DNA of 64,000 nt from Nigrospora sphaerica (lineage: Eukaryota > Ascomycota > Sordariomycetes > Amphisphaeriales > Apiosporaceae). Of the stretch, positions 48,930 to 58,981 are shown in pieces; within the stretch, counting starts at the first letter, position 1; each line of letters starts with the position of its first letter. A model generated the notes under the pieces. The model was not told where the DNA came from. It ran no database searches and worked only from the letters and a program-made list of their open reading frames with translations. A program made the position numbers and the translations under genes. The stretch is taken from NCBI GenBank assembly GCA_018287875.1, contig JAGVVL010000002.1, positions 2,418,001 to 2,482,000 of the forward strand, written 5' to 3'.

Positions 48930-49050
48930 TCTGCTGCTGGTGCTGGTGCTGCTAGTGCTGCTGGTACTGCCGCTGCTGCTCCCGCCGTTGCTGCCGCTGC
49001 TACTGGTACCACCACTGCTCCTGCTGCTGCTACCGCTGTTGCTGCTGCGC
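48930..49050. repeat. Degenerate CTG/CCG triplet tract
   Basis: About 120 bp of CTG, CCG, CTA and GTG triplets ending about 385 bp upstream of rho1. It is open in one frame as a Leu/Pro/Val-rich string but no ATG opens it, so I treat it as a repeat. Confidence 0.75.
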
Positions 49051-49434
49051 GCGGCTGATCCTTGATTGATGGACTGACGGCCGGATGGGACTGAACTGAC
49101 TGACTGACTGATTGACCTTCCCTCCCTCTTTAACCTAAAGCCTTCCTACTCACTCCCTCACCATCAACAAACACCCGACCCAACCCAAGTTGCATCTCCA
49201 TCCATCGGACATCAGGAGAGAACCCGCCTTGCGACCCGACGATCCAGATTCCCCATCTCGGCCCATCGTCCACTTTCTTCTCTCGTTTGCTCTTGCATAA
49301 TCCCCTCCCGGAACACGCCCCCCCCCAAAGGAACGAAGCCGCCGAAGCTTTCTTCCTTCCGTTTTCTCTTCCTTCCCCTAATCGCACCGAGACTCTTCTC
49401 TTCGTCACCACCTACATTCACATCTACAGACACC

Positions 49435-50532
49435 ATGGCTGAGATTCGCCGAAAGTTGGTCATCGTCGGTGATGGTGCCTGCGGTAAAACCTGTTTGTTG
49501 ATGTTCGTCTCTCCCGATCCCACCAGCCTGTCGTGCATCACCGCCGTCGCCATCGTCATGTTTGCTGACTTGACCTCGCAGCGTCTTCTCCAAGGGCACC
49601 TTCCCCGAGGTAAGATAACGACTTTTCTTCGCCTTCTGTTACTGCACCCATCCGTTTGCTCCGCCGCGTCGTGTCCTCGTGGAATGCCCGCCCCGACGTG
49701 CAACGCCCTCTTCGGTGTCGCGAACACCACCGTTCTGCCCGTCATGGGACAGCGCCGCCTGCCCGACGATACACAACGCGCCGCGGCCGCCGTATCGCTG
49801 GCGCCCGACCTCGATGATACCCTTGAGCCTTGTGGCTCTCCTGCCTCGATGCACGACGCAGTCTGCTGACGGATTCTCTCCCCTGCCAGGTCTACGTCCC
49901 CACCGTCTTCGAAAACTACGTCGCCGACGTCGAGGTTGACGGCAAGCACGTCGAGTTGGCTCTTTGGGATACGGCCGGCCAGGAAGACTACGACCGTCTC
50001 CGACCCCTGTCGTACCCCGATTCCCATGTCATTCTGATCTGCTTTGCTGTCGACTCGCCCGACTCCCTGGACAACGTGCAGGAGAAGGTAAGTCGCTCCT
50101 GCTCCTCGTTAGGCGGTCGCTCGCTGACACGTGCCCTCTTCCACCCTTAACAGTGGATCTCCGAGGTTCTGCACTTCTGCCAGGGCCTTCCCATCATCCT
50201 TGTGGGCTGCAAGAAGGATCTGCGATACGACAACAAGATCATCGAGGAGCTTCGCAAGACGAGCCAGAAGCCCGTCTCCCCCGAGGAGGTAAGCCTTGAC
50301 GGCCAACACGGCGCCTGCCCTCCCGATCTTTGTCTAGCAAACAGAATGGCTGACTGGCTTATGAATGCAGGGTGAGGAGATCCGCAAGAAGATTGGTGCC
50401 TACAAGTACCTCGAGTGCTCGGCCAAGACCAACGAGGGTGTGCGTGAGGTGTTTGAACACGCTACGCGCGCTGCTCTGCTATCTCGCAACCGCCCCGGCC
50501 GTGGCCACAAGGGCAAGTGCTTGATCCTGTAA
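49435..50532 (+). CDS. rho1: Rho1 small GTPase
   Basis: Essential membrane-bound switch that activates beta-1,3-glucan synthase, protein kinase C and actin organisation at growth sites. Five exons (49435-49502, 49582-49609, 49890-50087, 50154-50288, 50371-50532) join to 196 residues. All GTPase motifs are intact: P-loop GDGACGKT at 12-19, effector loop [18 protein letters not shown], switch [21 protein letters not shown], specificity loop GCKKDLR, and [14 protein letters not shown]. The Rho insert region is [22 protein letters not shown]. The C-terminus has a basic patch and the CAAX box CLIL; the final Leu predicts geranylgeranylation. Exon 2 is only 28 nt. The start context CACCATGGC is strong. 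The first intron breaks the frame between LL and [10 protein letters not shown], a junction fixed by the highly conserved sequence. Identity as Rho1 over Rho2-4 rests on overall sequence. Confidence 0.96.
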
Positions 50533-52159
50533 TCGGCGAAGCAACCCACGCCATGATCCCAAGCCCCCCTTTCCCCCCTTTCAACGGCATGAACACGTCA
50601 CCCTCTCTCGGCTGTGTGGCATCGTCCTCGTTCTGGTTCGCTGCCCGCGGAACGGTCGCCAACTGTGGGCATGTCGTTCCTTGGATGATAATGGTACTCC
50701 ACGACGCCCCCGGGGGGTTTTGACTGGGGCGGGGGGCAGGGCTGTATAGCCCGCACGTCTCTTGTGCATCAGATGGTTTTCGGCTGGAGTTTGTTTCGTC
50801 TTGCCGTGTACCCCTGGTTACTGGTTCCTTCGGCCCGGCGTACCACCTCGGATGGCTTCAGGTACATGTTGTTTTCTCCTCATCTCCTTTCTCTCGATGC
50901 TCAGGAAGAAGGGCGGCAGTTGGCGAACAGGGGCACGTGATAACTGCGGCACTTTGATACTATTCCCCTGTGGAGGTGGACGGGGGCGGGACGAGATGGG
51001 TTTTGGCAGGAGATAGTTGAGTGAAGGCCGTTGGAGGCGGCGACGTTGGTGGTGTATGCACGTTGCATTGTGTCTATGTGTCTCTGTGTCAAGATTGGCG
51101 AGCTAAGGCAAGGCTCGAGAATACGGCTATATCATACATCTTTCTTCTCTTTGCTTGAGCACTGTCTCCCCGAGGGAATCCACGCGTTAGATCGACGGGA
51201 CACAGCAGACGTGTTGCTTTTGGGGGTGGGGGGCATGGTCGGCGGTCATTTCTTGTCTTTTTTTTTCCCCTCGGGCCTCAGATCGTTTGATAATAATGCA
51301 TTGTATCTTGGTATGTATATGAGATGCCGATGCCAGTCGTAAGCAAGTGAGAGAGCGTGCCAAGCCGGGCAGCCCTCAAACGGAGGTACCGCGAGATGAG
51401 ACAGACACGAACAGACATGGGATCGGCTGGAGAAGACAACAGGAAAAGAGCGGCGAATCACGTACGTGCTGCCCGAGACATGAGGGCTTGCCGTGACTGC
51501 CGGCGTTGCGAGCGAGGGCGATGACATCTTCACAGTCGACGTCGGCGCTCGCCCAGCATGGCCGGCGGCGAAGATATCATGGAGGGAACGGCCCCTGGAA
51601 CCCCAAGGGTTGTACAAAGCCGCGTTGGACCGGTTCACATTGCGCCTCGGGGGGTTATCGCAAGAAGGTTTGTTGGGAGGTGCAGATACGAGGGACAGAG
51701 CGGAAGTGTGAAAGGGAGGGGGGCGCTCTATCCAGCCTCGTCGCCAGCGTTGCATCACCACCATGACGGGGGGGGTTAAATACGGTCACGTTTGCAAATC
51801 ACTGTTCTCTCCGCCTCCCCTCCCTTCCTGAGACGGGCGATAAAACTGCGGGACAAGCCTGGGGGAGAGAAGCGCGGGATGGGCGCGCGCGTCGCGGTTC
51901 AGGACTATCAGGCTGGGTATCTCGCATGCCGCTTCCTCCGGGCCTCCTCCCCTTTTGCCACGGAGCGAGCCCGGGACGGACAAGCCGCCCGGTCCCGTTC
52001 CGCATCCCCCCACATTGTCGCCGCCAATCATTTCTTCATTCCCGTTCGCCCTTGGTTTCCGGTCTCGGCTGCTCCGGTCTGGTTCGGCCGGTTTCAAAGG
52101 AAAGCTGCAGCTTCGCTGCCCGTTGGAAAGGGGGTATGGCAGGGGCCGCGCAAGCGGGC
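50533..52159. other. Convergent intergenic region (rho1 / Cys-rich peptide gene)
   Basis: Contains the 3' regions of both genes. No further gene recognised; frames up to 190 codons overlap the small gene's intron and 3' side and look spurious. Confidence 0.45.
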
Positions 52160-52370
52160 TTACTGCGGGCAAGTCTAAGAGAGGCGGCGAGGTGGGTGTG
52201 AGAACGACTTCGTTTCTTTCGTCCTCCATCTTCCCTCTTTTCTTCTTTTTTTCCTTTTCATTCCTCCAGGGGGGGGGGGGGGGGCAAAGGACACATACCG
52301 CACCGCAGGAGCCGCACGTCTTGGTCGAGCCGCTGGCGGCGGCGCCGCACTTGGGACACGAGGCGTGCAT
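52160..52370 (-). CDS. 28-residue Cys-rich, metallothionein-like peptide
   Basis: Two exons, 52370-52299 and 52174-52160, separated by a 124-nt intron with GTATGT donor and CTCTTAG acceptor, both canonical. The product has only 28 residues with Cys at 5, 8, 19, 22 and 26: a CPKC knuckle near the start, a Gly/Ala/Ser/Thr linker, then CGSCGATC and a final PQ. There are no aromatic residues and one His (2). Short size, Cys pairs and lack of aromatics resemble fungal metallothioneins, though five Cys is fewer than the six or seven of the copper type; CPKC/CGSC pairs could also bind one zinc ion. Role in metal buffering is inference. A TATATAAA box lies about 235 bp upstream and a GA tract about 440-510 bp upstream, both consistent with an inducible gene. 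Reading straight through the donor gives a compositionally odd 194-residue frame which I reject. No other confirmation is available. Confidence 0.68.
52269..52284. repeat. G16 homopolymer in the intron
   Basis: Sixteen G on the plus strand, C16 on the gene strand, shortly after the donor of the Cys-rich peptide gene's intron. Confidence 0.9.
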
Positions 52371-52600
52371 AGTGGGCGATGAGGAAGGCGTGTGTGGCGT
52401 GGCTTGGAAGAGCGGTTATCGTTTTCTTTTTCTTTCTGCGCGGGTCTGTCAGTCAACTGGGCGACGGGTCATCGGGGGGCACAGGGTCGGTTCCCAAACG
52501 TACCAAAGTGGGCGTCGTGTGTGGAAGTCGACGACGGGAATGGTGGTGGGAAAAAGGGGACTTTTCGGGGGCCAAAGGTCGAGGGAGGATCCGTATAGGC

Positions 52601-52608
52601 TTTATATA
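52601..52608 (-). promoter_or_regulatory. TATA box of the Cys-rich peptide gene
   Basis: TATATAAA on the minus strand, 231-238 bp upstream of the ATG at 52370. That leaves room for a leader of about 150-200 nt. Assignment is by match and position only. Confidence 0.5.
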
Positions 52609-52800
52609 CTACCCGGTAGCTTTCCTAGCTACTTTATGTGCTACTAGACGCGGGCGCCGACAAGCAGGGCGGGGTTTATCCTCCTCTTCTCTGCTTGTCT
52701 TTAGCAGCCCACCTACTTAATCATCGCGGATGGGGAATATGAACGAATCATTCATCGTCTGTTGGTCACACACACTCACACACACTCTCTCTATCTCTTG

Positions 52801-52806
<6 letters not shown>

Positions 52807-52877
<71 letters not shown>
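52807..52877. repeat. (CT)35 microsatellite
   Basis: Seventy-one nt of uninterrupted CT alternation, flanked by C7 and GGGG. On the strand of the Cys-rich peptide gene it reads as (GA)n and lies 437-507 bp upstream of its ATG. Confidence 0.97.
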
Positions 52878-52879
<2 letters not shown>

Positions 52880-53892
52880 GGGTAGGGCTTCCCTTTCACG
52901 TGAGCGGCGCGCCTTTGAGACTTGATCATGTGTACCCACCCCCCTTCTCCTCTCGCGAGCGACGCTGGTCGCTGATAGGGCGGAACGGCCCCCCGGTCCT
53001 TGCTGACCACCACCCGGTCCGCGGGAGAAAGGGGGGGGGGGTTGTTTAAAAGGGTGGAGAGGACGCGAGACCCTGAAAACCGCCCGCCCACCTTTCCTCT
53101 CGCACGCGGGCTCCTCCCCCCGTTTTCTACGTAGGGACTCAGCGGTCGTAAAGAAGGCGAAAAGAGAAAAGGCATGGACGATCACGCTTACACATGCACA
53201 CACGCACACACATGAGCGGGAAGCCGTCACGGTGCTTTCTCGTTCTGCTCTCCGCGCAAAACGACACGGACGGCGCGATGGGCGATGGGCGTGCTGATCC
53301 CCCAAGGGCCTTGGGGAAGTGGAGGAGGCCGGTAATCCGAGGTACATCCACCCCGTTCGTACATGCATGCCTACGTGCCTAGGTAGGCACTAACATTGGC
53401 ACATGAGGTAATGTGCATACTCGAGTGGGTATACCACTTGCGAGCTCCGTATAAACCCGTGTTTACCGAACGTCCATGGCCTGACCGGGTCCGTTTGCCC
53501 ATCCCACGCTTTTTCTCGAATCAACGGTTAAGCGAGGGGCCACGATGGATGGCAGTCGCCCGTTTAGCCCACGACCGGGCCTGGTTTAATCCACAATGGC
53601 TTCCCAAGCCGGTAAAGATGGCGGCCATGCATAAACACGACCTTTCTTGCTGGGCTATGATGCTTCGGGCCCCTGGCGAGGGATGCATGAACCGGACTAG
53701 CATTAGCTCTACCCATCGAACAAACGCGCGCTGGGCTCCAAATGTCTGGAGATGGGGAGAGGGGAGATGGGGACAGGCCCGCGGGAAGCGGGAGGCAGGA
53801 TGGGAAGAGTCAAGGACGCAGCCGTGGTCAACGCTGCAGTGTGTATATGTTTCAAACGTCCATGGTGATTCAATAATACGGCACAACGCCGG

Positions 53893-55744
53893 CTACATGC
53901 ATTGCGCGGGGCCCCCATCGCCCGAGATCATCTTCCCCGCCGCCTGCAGGACGCTAATGACCATGACGATACACCCGAACCCCACGACGGCCCAGGCCAG
54001 ATATGTTTTCCAGCTCCGCGAGCTCAGCTTGATGTAGCAGAGGGGCGGCAGGATATAGGCCAGGGCACACGCGCTCGTGGCCCCGACAAGCTCGAAGACG
54101 ACGCCGAGGTCGCACGTCACGAGGCTGAGCGCCATGGCTGACACGACGAGGGCCGAGCTGAAGATGAGGTGCAGGTGCATGCTGAACGGCTCGCCGGGGA
54201 AGAAGTAGTTCATCATGACCTCGCGACACACAAAAGCCTCGAGCGGCAGCGTCGTCAGCATGTTCAGCCCAAAGCACAGCCGCGCCACGTTGACCATGGT
54301 GTTGTCGCGCGGGAAGTTGTTCAGCACGTTGCCCATCGTCTTGTCGCCGAATGTCAAGAAGCCCGTCACGGCCATGACGAGGCAGGCCAGCATCGAGATG
54401 CCCGTCGAGTAGTGCGTCACCCGCGCGAACCGGTCCATCGTGGGCGTGCGCAGGGACCCGTAGATCAGCAGCGAGTTGTGGTGGCAGACGAAGGCTAGAA
54501 AAAAGGCCGCGTCAGCAACATGGGGTCAGCGCGGAGAAGGCGCCGACGGGCAGACTGTACCAAAGGATATTACGCCGATGGCCTGGAAGATGCCCGAATT
54601 GATTGTCAGAAGCGGCGTGCTGAACTGACCCCGGTCGGCTGCGGGAACGAGAGCGCCCTGGACGAGCACCGTCACCACGATGACCGCCATGCTGATAAGC
54701 GCCAGCGTGCTCGCCTTGGCTAGCTGCGCGCCAGTCAGTCCTCCGTCGTCCGCACACAAGCAGCGGGGGAAGGGGGCGTCATCAACTTGCCTTCGATATG
54801 TCGCGGTACAGCGTCAGGGGGTAGCTGATGCCCAGAATGAAGACGGCGATGACGACGCGGCGGTCGGCCAGCAGGCCCAGCACCGGCATGTCGCGGAGGC
54901 CCGGCCAGATAGCCTCGAGCACGTGGGGGATACTATCGCCCACAATGACACCAAAGGCCACCATGCCGCCAAAGGCAAAGGCCCACTGCGCGACGCTGAT
55001 GGCGATCAGGCCCGGCTTGCCAAAGCAGTGCTCCACGGTGCCCTGGAAGCTGTTGGCGCCGCTCAGCTTGGAGTTGATGACGATGAGACGGATGGTCCAG
55101 TCGACCACGAGCGTCAGGCCCACCAGGAGCACCACGCCGGCCAGGAGCCCGGCTTGGCGGAAGGCGTAGGGCTGACCGATGATGCCAGCGCCGATGATGC
55201 TGTTGGCCATGTTCATAAAGGCCGACTTGAGGCCCGACTTGGGCCGCGCCCGCTCGGCCTCGGCCCACGAGTGCACGTCGTCGTCGGCGCCCCAGGGGCT
55301 GCTGGCCAGCGTGACCGAGGGCGCCTCGAGGTCGGTGAGGAGCGGGTAGCGGGCGTGGCCGTCGCCGTCGGCCGCGTGGCCAGGCTCGGCGTACTGTAGG
55401 TCGCCGTCCTCGCTGCTGCTGCTGCTGCTGCGGCGACGGCCATCTTGGAAGCCATTGGCCGGCGGGGGGATCGCCGTTGGGCGCAGGTCGAAGCGCACAC
55501 GATTGGGGGTTCGCGGCGTGCGCGGCGTGCTGACGAGGCTGGGCGAGGAGGGCTTGCCGTTGGCGGCGCCGACGGTCAGGCCCTGTCCCTCCACGGCGTC
55601 GGCGAAGTAGTCGTCTTGTTCATCGTCGTCATCGTCATGGGTGCCGGCGAGCAAGCCGTGCTGCTCCTCGGCGTGTCGGCTCCCAATGGCGGCCGATGCC
55701 TCTCGATGGGAGCTGTTGGTGGTAGTCGTAGTGGCCTTGGCCAT
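53893..55744 (-). CDS. AVT-type vacuolar amino acid transporter
   Basis: Member of the amino acid/auxin permease family (SLC38/AVT group; yeast AVT5-7 export amino acids from the vacuole). Three exons (55744-54791, 54723-54561, 54494-53893) join to 572 residues. The first about 165 residues are hydrophilic with an acidic run and a Ser-rich stretch, as in fungal vacuolar members. About eleven helices follow. Landmarks are FMNMANSIIGAGIIGQPYAF, WTIRLIVINSKLSGANSFQG, FAFGGMVAFGVIVGDSIPH, ISYPLTLYRDISKLAKAST, ISFAFVCHHNSLLIYGSL, MAVTGFLTFGDKTMGNVLNN and GATSACALAYILPPLCYIK. Intron 1 has a GC donor (GCAAGT); only this splice gives the conserved RDISKLAKAST junction. The start is the first ATG of the frame. 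Direction and substrate range are inferred from family only. Confidence 0.9.
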
Positions 55745-57304
55745 TGTATCACCGCGGCAGCATTTTCGAAGGCCGGCGGCGAAGGGGAAGGTTGTCCGGG
55801 CCGCGTCTGCGGCAAGGCGACTCCCGAGGGGAAACCTGGCCTAGCCTGCACGGGTCCGGGTGCCTGGATAGGTAATAATGTCGCCTCCGTGGCCTTTCGG
55901 CGTGGGTTTGTTGGTCGACTGGCTCGATGGCTGGTGATGGGCCTGCGCGGATACACTGCCGGACGCGCGGTCTTTAGATTGGCCGTAGACGGGGCGGAAC
56001 GGGCGTACACACGTATGGGTGTGTACTAAGAAGGTTATGAAGCAGTTGCAACGGACGTGAAGTTAATGTAATCGCGATGCACGTTAGGGTCTACCCATGG
56101 ATGCATTGGACAGCGTACGTACGTACGGGATAGGATGGGATAGGACGGGCCGGTAGCCAGACGTGCATGGGCGGCAGTAGCGACCGCTGGGGCCGTGTTA
56201 GATTACATGGCAAAGCATGTACATATACGAACTGTACCTACTTAGGGTACAGACTGATCTGTTAGCCCGCCCCTGCCGTATGGCATTACAATACGCGTAT
56301 GCATTTCCGCATCGTGGACAATGGAGATTTGTTCGGGCGCCGCACCCCCTATGATTGGCCGCACGAGGCACGTAGACAGAGATACGCGCGTTGAGTGGTC
56401 TACTTGGCCCTGGTTAGTATCTACAGAGGTACATCGTAGAATGAATGGAGGTATTCAGGGGGTGCTGAGGACTAGCACTAATCTGCCCAGGCAGTGGACG
56501 TTTAGTATGTACATACGTACTTACATGGTAACCTGCTTCAGTTCTCGTACACTTTAATTTGACGCTGTTTGCATTTTGGTTGTACATACATGTTCGAGCC
56601 AGCCTGAGCCTCGATTGCTAGCTGTGCCGCATCACTCCCTCATTGTATAATCTGTAAGAGAAGGTTGTTGTCGGTAAGCAACACGCCTCTTAAAAGCAAC
56701 TGATGGGTGCCTCGTCGCCGGTAATGGAAGCAGCGCTATGCCCAACGTATCCCATCCTCGCATATGCATTCCATAGTGTCCACACGGGTCCTTCCTTGTC
56801 TAATCTGCATCCGCCCATTAGCTATGGCGACCAGGCAAACAGACACGGTGGACTGTATATCGAGTGTCTGTGAGAACCTGCCCCATCCGCCTATTTTGTA
56901 TGCTGTAGAATCGAAGTGACCATCTATTACATTTCATATATATATATGTACTTTTTCTCATAACGTGCCTCCATGGGCCTTGTATGGGGTCTCCTGTCGC
57001 CCCGATGCACCCTATTTTCGACCCGCCGTGCCCAGGGTATGTATATACGTGTCGCGTTCTAGGGATGACTCCTTCCCTTTTTCCCCGGTCACACTTGCAG
57101 CCGGCATGCCTAGGAGTTCTTTGGCGCCTGCGTGTGTTGGTTGGGGGGGGGTCCTCGACTCCTCGGCTGTCTTCCAAGCCAGAACACCCGCCTTGTCACC
57201 AGAGGGGCTGGAAAGAATGGCAAGAGGGCTCAACGAGCGTCATCACCAACTGCGATCAGGGCCTCCAGCACAACCTAAAAACCCCGTCAAGTCTTCGCTA
57301 GTCA
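55745..57304. other. Intergenic: promoter of the amino acid transporter
   Basis: Upstream of the transporter and downstream of the protease. More AT-rich than most of the window (a short TA run at about 56937-56948). No gene recognised. Confidence 0.45.
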
Positions 57305-58981
57305 TCATATCAAGAGAGCGAACATTGACAGCGTCCAGACGACGGAGAGCCACGGAACCCCCACCTGCAGGTGTCTACCGGAAGACTCTGACGACGGGGA
57401 TGCTGACGTGTCCGCCGCCGCAGTCGCTGTAGGGCCACCCGATTGGTGACCGCCGAGTCCCATCGGGGAGCCTGTCCGCGAGGATTCCGGGGAAGTCATA
57501 GTCGTAACCACGACGGCGCCCGTGTCAAGGGTAGATGTAGCCACAAGGTTAGTGGCCGAATCAGAGCCCGAAGACGTGCGCTTCCCTGTCGGCTTTGAAG
57601 CAAACCCAATACGAGCCTGGTCCATATCAAAGACGGTGTAGACGTTTTTCAAGAACAGGTCACCCAATAGCCAGGCCCCTTTCACCACCTCGAGCCCGTA
57701 AATGTTACCGGTACACTTCTTATCATTGTCCGGGCCCGACATGAAATCTTTGGCCGAAATAGGTAACGTCTTCCCCCCGAAAGAAAGGGCAAGAGAGGCT
57801 TTGGTGTCGCACGGAAGCGTCCACGTCACACCTTGGTCGTCCGCCTTGGCACCGGGAATCGCCTCGTACAGCTTCTTGACATCAGCAGCAGGGGCAAAGG
57901 CATACGTCGTGCCCGTGTCGATGTAGGCAAGCTTATCCGTGACCCCAACAGGCTTGCCGTTGACCTCGGCGTCGTCCATGATGATGGCCCAGCTGCCGTG
58001 ATGCTTCGGGTCAACGGGAGTGTAGGAGATGTCCCCGGTGAACTTGTCGGGGTTCGGACCCCCGAAGGTGATCTCGCCATCATTGAACCCGTCGGCGTTT
58101 CGTGATAACGAGACGGCAAAGACGTTTGAGTCAACCAGCTTGGCGTTCTTCAGCGCCACCAAGAAGTTCTGCGGCCCCCCATTGCCTATGGATAAACCCA
58201 GAATGCCCTCGAACGGGAACTGGGTGAATTCATCTGAGGTCACGTTGGTGAGCCCGAAATCCATGGCCACTGAGAGCCCAGCGATCTTGACCGTGTCGGT
58301 AACCAGGCTGCCACTGACTGAGCCCGAGCCGTATTCGACGGCGAACGGCTTCGCTTGGTCCTTGAGCGTCTTCGAAGAGTCGACTTTGAACGTGTTATGC
58401 ATGTTGCAAGACTTGGACGTGCAGTCCGAGCCCATGACCCACGTAGTACTTGCGCCTGTATCGATGAGCATATACAGAGGTGACTGGCCGGATCCCAAAC
58501 GGGCCTCGATGAAGTACGAGTAGTCCGTTCCGTCCTGGTTGATACCCGCGCTGTTGCTCTGCTTTGGTGTGTCTGCCTTGGATACCGGGTACTTGTTGTC
58601 TCTTCCAGCCAGCTGCTCACCCTCGGTCGCGGCAGTACGAGATGGGAGCTCCGAGCCGTACTTCTTGGCGAGACCCCTGGCTATCCGCGAGACCACATCG
58701 GCTCGAGGTATGGTATCCTAGGACCCGGTGGGTCAGACTGAGTCTTCGGCAAGGCTGGAACACGGGGAGGCACATACTGAGGAGCTGCCCTGTACCATTT
58801 TGAAAGTCACGAAACCCCTCATGGGCTGGGCCGATCGGCTCGCCAAGTTGCCATCGGCAAGGGAAAATCGGTTTTCTGTGTTGTCGGGGTTGCTTTCATG
58901 GGTCCTGGGAACCACGGGGCTGAGGGCGTGGACACCGGAAATCCATAATGAAGACTGAAAAAGGACATGAGCCCAATGCAT
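57305..58981 (-). CDS. Secreted GPI-type aspartyl protease
   Basis: Pepsin-family (A1) endopeptidase predicted to be exported and anchored at the cell surface, like yapsins and Aspergillus CtsD/OpsB. Exon 1 58981-58778 and exon 2 58717-57305 give 538 residues. The start MHWAHVLFQSSLWISGVHALS reads as a moderate signal peptide; residues to about 130 look like a propeptide. Catalytic motifs are intact: LIDTGAST with Asp155 and YIDTGTT with Asp336. FAVEYGSGSVSGSLVTDTV carries the flap strand, and FEGILGLSIG and AWLLGDLFLKNVYTVFDMD are typical. A Ser/Thr-rich linker from about 450 and a final hydrophobic segment (VPWLSVVWTLSMFALLI) predict GPI attachment. The intron (58718-58777) has a GTATGT donor and TAG acceptor, joining QGSSS to DTIPRADVVSRIARG. 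The first exon is less certain than the rest. Confidence 0.88.

Larger units (their letters stand above)
44387..49434. other. 5 kb gene-poor region upstream of rho1
   Basis: No convincing gene; a 236-codon minus frame (45629-46339) is hydrophobic but compositionally biased. It holds GA-rich runs (about 45285-45335), CT-rich runs (about 47281-47310), several TACC/GTAGG motifs (48226-48260, 48905-48929) and a degenerate CTG/CCG tract (48930-49050). The last about 350 bp are CT-rich and probably form the rho1 promoter and leader. Confidence 0.4.
52371..53892. other. Intergenic: promoter of the Cys-rich peptide gene
   Basis: Upstream of the small gene and downstream of the amino acid transporter. 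It holds a TATA box (52601-52608) and a 71-nt CT tract (52807-52877). No other gene recognised. Confidence 0.5.

Noticed and set aside
48930..49050. Poly-Leu signal-like coding segment
   Set aside because: No ATG opens the frame and the tract is a degenerate triplet repeat.
51786..52370. 194-codon unspliced frame through the Cys-rich peptide gene
   Set aside because: Beyond residue 24 it reads through a canonical GTATGT donor and a C16 run into biased sequence; the spliced 28-residue product is more credible.
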